Positions 1 through 5,959 of a stretch of 10,967 nucleotides of DNA are shown in pieces. The stretch is from an uncultured Gammaproteobacteria bacterium. GTDB lineage: Bacteria > Pseudomonadota > Gammaproteobacteria > Pseudomonadales > Azotimanducaceae_A. The translations under genes were made by a program, and so were the position numbers. The notes below the pieces were generated by a model. The model was not told where the DNA came from. It made no database searches and saw only the letters and a program-made list of their open reading frames with translations. The stretch covers positions 1-10,967 of the forward strand of contig CAJWZG010000076.1 in NCBI GenBank assembly GCA_913049565.1. Reading direction: 5' to 3'. The first letter of the stretch is position 1; every line of letters starts with the position of its first letter.

Positions 1-1
1 T

Positions 2-1021
2 GACGAATACGCGATTATTAAGCATCGCGTAGAAGCACGCCGAGAGAAACGAGCCTTTCTAAGCCTTGAATCTGCTCGGGCAAATCCTCAGATTTGCAAC
101 TGGTCTGAATACATACCACCGGCGCCCAACAAGCCAGAAATTCAGACCATCGAACCGACACTGGAGGAATTGATCCCCTACATCGACTGGTCGCCCTACT
201 TCATGACCTGGGAGCTTGCCGGCAAATTTCCGCGAATCTTACAGGATGAGGTCGTTGGTGAAGCTGCGACAAGTCTATGGGAAGACACACAAGAAAGACT
301 GAATTGGTTAGTAAAGGACGGACGATTACAGTGTCGTGGCGTGGTTGGCATCTGGCCGGCGAACCGGTTGGGCAGCGACGATATCCGCGTGTACACCAAT
401 GAAGAACGTAACGAGCCACTGGTAGACCTCTACCACTTACGACAGCAGGCACCGAAACCAGATGACTTAAGCCCCAATCTTTGCCTTGCAGACTTCATTG
501 CACCTGTCGGCGTGCCGGACTATCTGGGCGGTTTCGCAGTCACCAGTGGCGGCAACCTGGAGAACATTCTTGAAGATTTCCCGAACGACGACTTCAATCA
601 GATCATGATCAAAGCCTTGGCCGATCGATTTGCCGAGGCGTTTGCCGAGTACTTACACGAACGTGTCAGATGTGACTTTTGGGGGTATGCCGCAAACGAG
701 GAAATGGACAACGAAGGCCTGATCAAAGAACGTTATCGAGGTATAAGACCCGCTCCCGGTTACCCTGCCTGTCCGGAACACAGTGAAAAAGAAACGCTCT
801 TCGCGCTGTTAAATGCAACACCAAAAACCGGCATAGAGCTAACAGAAAGCTTCGCCATGAGTCCTGCGGCGGCTGTTAGCGGTTGGTATTTCTCTCATCC
901 GGAAGCAAAATATTTTGGCGTCGGTAAGATCGATGAAGACCAGCTAAGCGACTACGCCGCGCGCAAGCAATGGACGCCTGAACTTGCTAGACAGCGCCTA
1001 CAGCCTTGTCTTGTCGACTGA
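2..1021 (+). CDS. metH: Cobalamin-dependent methionine synthase, C-terminal part (partial, 5' end outside window)
   Basis: This is the last 339 residues of B12-dependent methionine synthase, a cytoplasmic enzyme that transfers the methyl group of 5-methyltetrahydrofolate to homocysteine through methylcobalamin. The frame is open from base 2 with no start, so about 890 upstream residues (homocysteine, folate and cobalamin domains) lie outside the window, judged against E. coli MetH. What is present is a short linker of roughly 50 residues and then the whole reactivation domain, which binds S-adenosylmethionine for reductive remethylation of inactive cobalamin. Recognisable family blocks are YIDWSPYFMTWELAGK, DEVVGEAA, CLADFIAP, LADRFAEAFAEYLHERVR, the SAM-binding block RPAPGYPACPEH (from base 746) and ESFAMSPAAAVSGWYFSHPE. 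The ATG at 170 is internal, because homology continues upstream of it. It converges with the small membrane protein gene across about 100 bases. Identity is very secure. Confidence 0.97.
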   Translation, partial: DEYAIIKHRVEARREKRAFLSLESARANPQICNWSEYIPPAPNKPEIQTIEPTLEELIPYIDWSPYFMTWELAGKFPRILQDEVVGEAATSLWEDTQERLNWLVKDGRLQCRGVVGIWPANRLGSDDIRVYTNEERNEPLVDLYHLRQQAPKPDDLSPNLCLADFIAPVGVPDYLGGFAVTSGGNLENILEDFPNDDFNQIMIKALADRFAEAFAEYLHERVRCDFWGYAANEEMDNEGLIKERYRGIRPAPGYPACPEHSEKETLFALLNATPKTGIELTESFAMSPAAAVSGWYFSHPEAKYFGVGKIDEDQLSDYAARKQWTPELARQRLQPCLVD

Positions 1022-1035
1022 TATCTCTGCCTCTG

Positions 1036-1068
1036 GATCTTTGGTTTTTGATCTTTGACTTTTGATCC
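1036..1068. repeat. 14-base imperfect tandem repeat with GATC cores
   Basis: Two adjacent 14-base units, GATCTTTGGTTTTT (1036-1049) and GATCTTTGACTTTT (1050-1063), differ at two positions and are followed by a third GATC at 1064. The ends also form GGATC/GATCC (1035-1039 with 1064-1068). The element lies 15 bases after the metH stop and is T-rich on the + strand. Its role is unknown. It could help end metH transcription or be a copy of a dispersed short repeat. Confidence 0.6.
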
Positions 1069-1074
1069 GCTTCT

Positions 1075-1099
1075 CTCGGAACCAGGCCTCTTGTCCGAG
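1075..1099. terminator. Inverted repeat between convergent genes, possible weak bidirectional terminator
   Basis: CTCGGA (1075-1080) and TCCGAG (1094-1099) are a perfect 6-base inverted repeat separated by 13 bases. It sits between the ends of metH and the small membrane protein gene, where a terminator would be expected. Neither strand has a run of T after the stem, so it does not meet the usual intrinsic-terminator pattern. The call is tentative. Confidence 0.25.
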
Positions 1100-1121
1100 C
1101 AAGGCTCTCGATGAGATGCCG

Positions 1122-1292
1122 TTAGAGGTCGAAAGACCAACCAGAAATATAGAAAACGCAGAACATTACGGCCGCGGTGAAGATCACGAGAATCGCAGTA
1201 ACGTCTGCAAGTGAATCGCTGTTTGAGGCTGTCGCAGTATTCGCCCCGGACTCTTCCACTGTTTCCACCACGCTTTGCTGTTCGTCACTCAT
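1122..1292 (-). CDS. Small single-pass membrane protein, 56 residues, function unknown
   Basis: This predicted protein has a polar, acidic, Ser/Thr/Ala/Asn-rich N-terminal half (about residues 1-29) and one hydrophobic segment (about 31-50, VTAILVIFTAAVMFCVFYIS). It ends in a five-residue tail after GW. The start at 1292 is chosen because AGGAG lies 8 bases upstream. A longer reading from 1361 is unlikely, since its first codon would fall inside the -10 box of a good promoter. There is no cleavable signal peptide, so it is probably an inner-membrane protein with one helix. It is divergent from cysI across 341 bases and converges with metH. I do not recognise a named family. The strong promoter and ribosome site together make a real gene likely. 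A chance ORF is the alternative. Confidence 0.72.
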   Translation of the reverse strand: MSDEQQSVVETVEESGANTATASNSDSLADVTAILVIFTAAVMFCVFYISGWSFDL

Positions 1293-1300
1293 AAGTCCCG

Positions 1301-1305
1301 CTCCT
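1301..1305 (-). promoter_or_regulatory. Ribosome binding site fixing the start of the small membrane protein
   Basis: AGGAG on the minus strand, 8 bases before the ATG at 1292. It favours the 56-residue product over the 79-residue reading. Confidence 0.75.
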
Positions 1306-1360
1306 GCGATAAGTAATTTTGCAGCGCTTTTAAACGATAAAACCCTGCATTTCGGGCGCA

Positions 1361-1388
1361 ATTATAGGCGTGCCGGGAACCAGTACAA
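1361..1388 (-). promoter_or_regulatory. Sigma-70-type promoter for the small membrane protein gene
   Basis: On the minus strand, TTGTAC (1388-1383) is followed after 16 bases by a perfect TATAAT (1366-1361). Transcription would begin near 1354 and give a leader of about 60 bases before the ATG at 1292. This is the best sigma-70 match I found in the window. Confidence 0.65.
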
Positions 1389-1464
1389 GCCCGATACATC
1401 GTCAACACGCGATAACTCGCTTCTTGCAACGTCACCAATCAACAGCACTCACGGATGCCACCAA

Positions 1465-1482
1465 TATTAGAAAAATCTAATA
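1465..1482. promoter_or_regulatory. Perfect palindrome upstream of cysI, candidate operator
   Basis: TATTAGA-AAAA-TCTAATA is a perfect 7+7 inverted repeat with a 4-base centre. It lies about 150 bases before the cysI start and about 80 bases upstream of the -35 box of the divergent gene. The AT-rich symmetric form fits binding by a dimeric regulator. LysR-type regulators such as CysB often control sulfur genes, but this site does not have the usual odd-length T-N11-A form, so no regulator can be named. A hairpin without T-run termination context is less likely. Confidence 0.45.
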
Positions 1483-1633
1483 CATCCGCTCGTCGCATCC
1501 TCAGCGAACCCTTTGATTATTTCGATAGAACGAAACGGACTGACCCGACTTCCCCACCTCTGCGTTAAAGTTCGGCCGTCAGAATAGTCTAACCATCTAA
1601 CTATGCCATCGCCTGAAAAGGAGCCATTCGCGC

Positions 1634-3307
1634 ATGTATCAATACAGCGAATTTGACAAAGTATTCGTCAACGATCGAGTAGCCCACTATCGAGATCAGA
1701 CCGAACGTTATCTAGCGGGTGAACTTACCGAGGATCAGTTTCTACAGCTACGATTGCGTAACGGCCTGTATATTCAACGCCTTGCTCCAATGCTTCGCAT
1801 CGCTATTCCATACGGGACGCTTTCAAGCACTCAACTGCGAGCTTTGTCTAAAATTTCAACAGACTTCGACCGTGGTTACGGCCATCTCACTACACGTCAA
1901 AACATCCAGTTCAATTGGCCAGAACTTGCCGAGGTACCGGACATACTGCAGGTCTTAGCAGATGTAGACATGCATGCGATCCAAACGAGTGGCAGCTGTA
2001 TTCGTAACGTAACGACAGATCAGTTTGCTGGAGCCGCCGCTGACGAGCAGATTGACCCGCGCCCCTACTGCGAGCTGTTGCGTCAGTGGTCAACCTCTCA
2101 CCCTGAATTCGAATGGCTGCCACGCAAATTCAAAATCGCGGTCACGGGCGCCGACCAAGATCGCGCAGCGATCGGAGTGCACGATATTGGAATCCGCATT
2201 TACGGTAGCCCAGAGCTGCCAGAAGAAGCCCACGCCGACATCTATGCTGGGGGTGGCTTGGGGAGAACCCCGGTGCTGGGCGCGCTTATCCACAAAAATC
2301 TTCCTGTCAAAGATCTTCTCACCTACGTCGAGGCGATCATGCGGGTCTACAACCGCTACGGCCGAAGGGATAACAAATACAAGGCGCGAATCAAAATATT
2401 GGTGCGCGCACTAACGGCCCAAGGTTTCAAAGAACGAGTTGATGAAGAGTGGCTGGCGATTAAAGACAGCTCTAGCATCGTGCCAGCGGTTGAGTTGCGA
2501 AAACTAAGCGCGTCCTTTGCGCCTCCAGCTTTTACCGCGCAACCGGATGTGACCAATCAACTGGCCAATCTGCGGCTGACAAATCCAGCTTTCAATCGCT
2601 GGATTCAACACAATGTTACAGCGCATCGGGCCGATGGTTATGCCGTGGTAACTCTATCAACTAAACCCATTGGCATACCGCCAGGAGATGTCACAGCGGA
2701 GCAGATGAACGCAGTAGCTAGGTGGGCTGACAAATACAGTTTCAGTGAAATTCGGATCAGCCATGAACAGAATTTTGTCTTACCGCATATCCCAAAAACT
2801 GCTTTATTCGGTCTTTGGCAGGAAGCTAGCGAGATGAACTTAGCCAGCGCTAACGTTGGCTTGCTCAGCGACATAATTTGCTGCCCGGGTGGTGATTATT
2901 GTTCGCTAGCTAACGCCAAATCTCTTCCTGTAGCTGAGGCAATCCAACGAAGATTTTCGGAATATGATTTTCAGTTCGACCTTGGTGATCTGGACCTCAA
3001 CATTTCTGGGTGCATGAATGCCTGCGGCCACCACCACGTCGGGCATATCGGTATCTTGGGCGTGGACAAGAAAGGGCAAGAGTTCTACCAGATATCGCTT
3101 GGCGGGCACGCCGGACACTCTGGGCATAAACCCAAGCTGGGGCAAATAGTGGGCCCGTCTGTCGCAAGAGTCGAAGTTTGCGATGTCATCGATAAAATAT
3201 TGCAGGTCTATCTGCGAGACCGATTTGACGAAGAATCATTTTTGGGTTGTTTCGACCGCATCGGGATAGAACCTTTCAAGGAGAGTGTTTATGCCTCAGC
3301 TACTTAG
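1634..3307 (+). CDS. cysI: Sulfite reductase hemoprotein (siroheme/[4Fe-4S] nitrite/sulfite reductase family)
   Basis: The 557-residue cytoplasmic enzyme reduces sulfite to sulfide by six electrons in cysteine biosynthesis. The N-terminal half has the ferredoxin-like substrate domain (RNGLYIQRLAPMLRIAIPYG, then TRQNIQFNWPEL) and the first siroheme domain with R241-YGRRDNK-K248. The C-terminal half carries the cluster cysteines C417, C423, C460 and C464 (C-x5-C and C-x3-C), whose pattern is diagnostic. It is close to Pseudomonas-type CysI along its length, and the DUF934 gene that follows supports sulfite over nitrite as substrate. No CysJ-like flavoprotein or cysH lies beside it, so electrons may come from ferredoxin or a distant reductase (inference). 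The start is supported by AAGGAG 10 bases upstream and by homology beginning at the first residues. Confusion with an assimilatory nitrite reductase is possible but less likely. Confidence 0.92.
   Translation: MYQYSEFDKVFVNDRVAHYRDQTERYLAGELTEDQFLQLRLRNGLYIQRLAPMLRIAIPYGTLSSTQLRALSKISTDFDRGYGHLTTRQNIQFNWPELAEVPDILQVLADVDMHAIQTSGSCIRNVTTDQFAGAAADEQIDPRPYCELLRQWSTSHPEFEWLPRKFKIAVTGADQDRAAIGVHDIGIRIYGSPELPEEAHADIYAGGGLGRTPVLGALIHKNLPVKDLLTYVEAIMRVYNRYGRRDNKYKARIKILVRALTAQGFKERVDEEWLAIKDSSSIVPAVELRKLSASFAPPAFTAQPDVTNQLANLRLTNPAFNRWIQHNVTAHRADGYAVVTLSTKPIGIPPGDVTAEQMNAVARWADKYSFSEIRISHEQNFVLPHIPKTALFGLWQEASEMNLASANVGLLSDIICCPGGDYCSLANAKSLPVAEAIQRRFSEYDFQFDLGDLDLNISGCMNACGHHHVGHIGILGVDKKGQEFYQISLGGHAGHSGHKPKLGQIVGPSVARVEVCDVIDKILQVYLRDRFDEESFLGCFDRIGIEPFKESVYASAT
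3278..3283 (+). promoter_or_regulatory. Ribosome binding site inside the cysI 3' end, for the DUF934 gene
   Basis: AAGGAG 7 bases before the ATG at 3291. A GTG at 3285 is also in frame but would sit directly against this site, so the ATG is preferred. Confidence 0.75.
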
Positions 3308-3713
3308 GTTGTTGTCCGACCAGTGGACGATTTGCGAGGAGCCTGCGACCGATTGGCTGAACGAGGATGCTTGGGAGGCCGGCCAGTCATTACAAGTCGG
3401 GGTCGATAGCGAGCCATCAAACAACTGGCTGCAGGCCTCGGCTATTGCCATTGAATTCCCCGCATTCACCGACGGTCGAGGACTCTCGTTGGCCGTACTG
3501 CTGCGGACTCGCTTAGCTTACAAGAGGGACCTAGTCGCCCGCGGCAACATCCACGAAGACATCTCACACTTCCTCGCGCGATGCGGTTTCAATGTTATTG
3601 AGTTACCCAATGGGCGCAATGTTGAAACAGCGTTGAAGTGGATCTCGCCTTACCGGCAGCATTATCAAGGATCAGTAGTTTCGCCTACTCCACCGTTCTC
3701 TAAGGCGCTTTAG
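3291..3713 (+). CDS. DUF934 family protein, sulfite reductase-associated
   Basis: The 140-residue soluble protein belongs to the DUF934 family, usually encoded directly after Pseudomonas-type cysI and annotated as an oxidoreductase probably involved in sulfite reduction. Its biochemical role is not established to my knowledge. Visible family features are an acidic N-terminal region, the central block AIEFPAFTDGRGLSLAVLLRTRL, and a later stretch containing ISHFLARCGFNVIEL. No cofactor motif such as a Cys cluster or Rossmann glycine loop is evident, and only one Cys lies in that later stretch. It overlaps cysI by 17 bases, so the two are probably translationally coupled and made in fixed ratio. 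A partner, assembly or electron-transfer role for CysI is inference from context. Confidence 0.85.
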   Translation: MPQLLRLLSDQWTICEEPATDWLNEDAWEAGQSLQVGVDSEPSNNWLQASAIAIEFPAFTDGRGLSLAVLLRTRLAYKRDLVARGNIHEDISHFLARCGFNVIELPNGRNVETALKWISPYRQHYQGSVVSPTPPFSKAL

Positions 3714-3737
3714 TCAAGCCTGCGATACTCTTGCAGG

Positions 3738-4910
3738 ATGATAGAAACAGACATACTGCAGTCGTTTTTCCTGATCTTCAGCGGCGCTACGGTCATTGCG
3801 ACGATTGCCCTATATACGCGCCAGCCTGTTCTGGTTGCCTACATCGCTCTAGGTGCGCTTGCTGGCCCATTTGGCCTGTCACTTGTCGCAGATACTGCGC
3901 TGCTATCTAACATTGCTGAAATAGGCATCATCTTTTTGTTGTTCTTGGTGGGCCTCGACCTACCGACGAGCAAACTCAAAAATATGCTTGGTGAATCATT
4001 TCTGACAGCATTGGGCACCACGGCTGTTTTTTTTATCACAGGTGCTGCAGTTATGTTGGGTTTTGGTTACACGATGCTGGAAGCTATTATCGTGGGAATC
4101 GGCGCAACGTTTTCCAGCACAATTTTAGGCATCAAACTGCTCCCTACAACAGTGCTTCATCATCGCCATGTAGGTCAGCTCGTCATCAGCCTGTTGCTGG
4201 TTCAGGACCTGATTGCCATCATCGCCCTACTGCTAATTGGGTATATGGGCGGCGCAGGAAATCAGGGGAATGTTGCCCTCTTCACTTTAGCCCTGGGTTT
4301 GCCGTTACTAATCTTTGGCGCGTTGCTAACGGTCAAATTCGCCGTACTCCCCTTGCTCGAGCGATTTGACGCATTTCATGAGTATATTTTTTTGCTGGCC
4401 ATTGGTTGGTGCCTTGCTGTTGCGCAGGTGGCCCACAATCTCGGTTTGTCATATGAGGTTGGCGGGTTTATTGCGGGAGTAAGCCTCGCAACAAGCCCTA
4501 TTGCTCAATATATTGCAACTCACTTACGTCCATTGAGAGATTTTTTTCTTGTTCTGTTTTTTTTCACTGTCGGTGCTTCGATCAACTTAACAGTGCTGCA
4601 AAGTGTTTGGCTGCCGATCCTTGTGTTGGCGACCGCCATACTGCTCATTAAACCGTGGACATTCACGCGTCTACTAACGATACAAGACGAAAGCCCAGCC
4701 ACCTCAAGAGAAGTGGGCGCGCGCCTCGGCCAAGCATCGGAGTTTTCTCTGCTCGTAAGCTATGTGGCCTTGAACGCATCGCTTTTGGAGGTAGAGAGTG
4801 CCGCAATACTGCAAACGGCGACAGTGCTCACCATGCTGGCGAACAGTTATTGGGTTGTCTCAAAATACCCCAATCCAATCGCAGCTGATCCAGCGCTGCG
4901 GCGGGATTGA
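3738..4910 (+). CDS. CPA2-type (Kef-like) monovalent cation/proton antiporter, membrane domain only
   Basis: The 390-residue inner-membrane protein is hydrophobic throughout, with about 11-12 helices, and resembles the membrane half of KefB/KefC and related Na+(K+)/H+ exchangers. Supporting blocks are IGIIFLLFLVGLDLPTSKLK near the N-terminus, GIGATFSSTILGIKLL, and the LLLVQDLIAII segment with D157, matching the conserved Gln-Asp of the CPA2 core. Later come VGGFIAGVSLATSP and a C-terminal LGQASEFSLLVSYVAL. The C-terminal TrkA-N/RCK nucleotide-binding domain of KefB/C is absent, so classical glutathione-adduct gating by that domain is not expected. The ion carried cannot be told from sequence. 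It starts 24 bases after the DUF934 stop and could share that transcript. AGG immediately precedes the ATG with no properly spaced ribosome site, so the exact start is less certain. Confidence 0.85.
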   Translation: MIETDILQSFFLIFSGATVIATIALYTRQPVLVAYIALGALAGPFGLSLVADTALLSNIAEIGIIFLLFLVGLDLPTSKLKNMLGESFLTALGTTAVFFITGAAVMLGFGYTMLEAIIVGIGATFSSTILGIKLLPTTVLHHRHVGQLVISLLLVQDLIAIIALLLIGYMGGAGNQGNVALFTLALGLPLLIFGALLTVKFAVLPLLERFDAFHEYIFLLAIGWCLAVAQVAHNLGLSYEVGGFIAGVSLATSPIAQYIATHLRPLRDFFLVLFFFTVGASINLTVLQSVWLPILVLATAILLIKPWTFTRLLTIQDESPATSREVGARLGQASEFSLLVSYVALNASLLEVESAAILQTATVLTMLANSYWVVSKYPNPIAADPALRRD

Positions 4911-4922
4911 GCGCTGCGGCGG
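4892..4922. repeat. 13-base direct repeat across the antiporter stop codon
   Basis: AGCGCTGCGGCGG occurs at 4892-4904 and again at 4910-4922, 18 bases apart. The first copy encodes the last residues of the antiporter and the second begins on the last base of its TGA stop. It looks like a small local duplication that may have set the present C-terminus. No regulatory role is evident. Confidence 0.6.
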
Positions 4923-4926
4923 AGCG

Positions 4927-4949
4927 AGAAAAATGCGCCCGGAGGCGCA
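4927..4949 (-). terminator. Intrinsic terminator of the sohB-acuI operon
   Basis: TGCGCC (4934-4939) and GGCGCA (4944-4949) form a perfect 6-base-pair GC-rich stem with a 4-base loop. Read on the minus strand, the stem is followed by TTTTTCT (4933-4927), the expected T run. It lies 21 bases after the acuI stop. On the + strand the stem is followed by AATGA, so it would end the antiporter transcript poorly. Confidence 0.8.
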
Positions 4950-4970
4950 AATGAATACAGCCAACGGTGA

Positions 4971-5951
4971 TTACAGGTGTAATACACCCCTGCCAACCAT
5001 TTGACCTGCCAAAATACGATCAATTGCATTCGAGAGGGTATCAAGGGTTAAGACTTCTTCAAGGTCCGATAGGTCCATCGACCAATCTGTCGCCAAAAGC
5101 TCCCAAATTTCAGTTTTTTGCTCAATGGGTAGCTGTACCGAATCGATGCCCAACAGGTTCACATGGCGCAAAATAAATGGCAGTACTGAAGCGCCAAACG
5201 TGGGAGCGGCCACCAAACCACAGGCCGCAAGACTGCACCCATACTTGAGACTTTTTACTCCATTGAAGAGGATGTCACCCCCTACGGTATCTACAACACC
5301 GCCCCAAGTTTCCGGTAACATCGGCTTATCTGCGCCAACGGCAGCCTGTTCTCGGCTGATGACGTTGGAAGCACCCAGCGACTTGAGCCAATCGGTTTTT
5401 TCTTCTTTCCCGGTAACCGCGGTGACATCAAAACCCAACTGCGCCAGGAGCTTAACGGCTACCGAGCCCACTCCTCCAGTTGCACCAGTCACCAAGATAG
5501 GCCCAGAGGCGGGTGTCATGCCTGATCTTTCGAGTTTAAGCACGCACTCGGCTGCCGTAAACCCGGCCGTCCCAATAATCATACTAGAATGAAGCGTTAG
5601 TCCTGCAGGGCGCTTCACCGCCCATGCCGCAGGAATACTGACCCGCTCGGCAAACCCACCAGACGTGCCCATACCTAGATCAAACCCTATTGCAATGACT
5701 TCGTCCCCAGGTAAGAAGTCTGCGCTACTGGATTGGATTACAACACCCGCTGCATCAATGCCTGGAGTGTGCGGGAAGTTACGAGTAACCCCAGGATTGC
5801 CGGTCGCAGAGAGACCATCTTTGAAGTTGAGCGAGGAATATTTCACCTCAATCAATAGCTCCCCCTCAGGCAGATCACTCTCTTGTCTTTCGATGACGCT
5901 GCGGCTGTAACCTGTGTCGGTTTTCTCTACGCGAAATGCCTTAAAACCCAT
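4971..5951 (-). CDS. acuI: Acryloyl-CoA reductase / YhdH-type medium-chain oxidoreductase
   Basis: The 326-residue cytoplasmic protein belongs to the AcuI/YhdH branch of zinc-independent MDR quinone-oxidoreductase-like enzymes. Characterised members reduce toxic acryloyl-CoA to propionyl-CoA with NADPH. Family blocks are YSSLNFKD (38-45), NFPHTPGIDAAG (58-69), MIIGTAGFTAAECV (124-137), the nucleotide-binding loop GATGGVGS (156-163), KSLGASNVI, VDTVGG and LPFILRHVNLLGIDSVQ. The length matches E. coli YhdH (about 324). It is the second gene of a pair: sohB ends 8 bases upstream, and AGGAGG 4 bases before the ATG supports this start. The operon closes with the terminator at 4927-4949. In marine bacteria AcuI protects against acrylate from DMSP cleavage, but no dddP/L/Q-type lyase gene lies in this window. 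The substrate is assigned by family only. Confidence 0.9.
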   Translation of the reverse strand: MGFKAFRVEKTDTGYSRSVIERQESDLPEGELLIEVKYSSLNFKDGLSATGNPGVTRNFPHTPGIDAAGVVIQSSSADFLPGDEVIAIGFDLGMGTSGGFAERVSIPAAWAVKRPAGLTLHSSMIIGTAGFTAAECVLKLERSGMTPASGPILVTGATGGVGSVAVKLLAQLGFDVTAVTGKEEKTDWLKSLGASNVISREQAAVGADKPMLPETWGGVVDTVGGDILFNGVKSLKYGCSLAACGLVAAPTFGASVLPFILRHVNLLGIDSVQLPIEQKTEIWELLATDWSMDLSDLEEVLTLDTLSNAIDRILAGQMVGRGVLHL

Positions 5952-5959
5952 CTATCCTC

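Larger units (their letters stand above)
1293..1633. other. Divergent intergenic region, small membrane protein / cysI
   Basis: This 341-base stretch has no convincing gene. It holds the ribosome site and sigma-70-type promoter of the minus-strand small protein, the palindrome at 1465-1482, a TAGT-N11-ACTA dyad at 1585-1603 that contains two direct TCTAA copies, and the cysI ribosome site AAGGAG at 1618-1623. No good sigma-70 promoter for cysI was found on the + strand, so that gene may depend on an activator or use a weak promoter. This last point is inference. Confidence 0.6.

Noticed and set aside
1127..1138. GGTC-GAAA-GACC mini hairpin with a GNRA-type loop
   Set aside because: It lies within the last codons of the small membrane protein, has only four pairs and no T run, so coding sequence explains it.
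1177..1470. 97-residue + strand ORF opposite the small membrane protein
   Set aside because: It is Ser/Thr-rich shadow coding with no ribosome site, runs antisense through the better-supported minus gene and its promoter, and resembles no family.
5125..5592. 155-residue + strand ORF inside acuI
   Set aside because: It is antisense to a clearly conserved gene, and its Pro/Ser/Thr-rich composition is typical of shadow frames.
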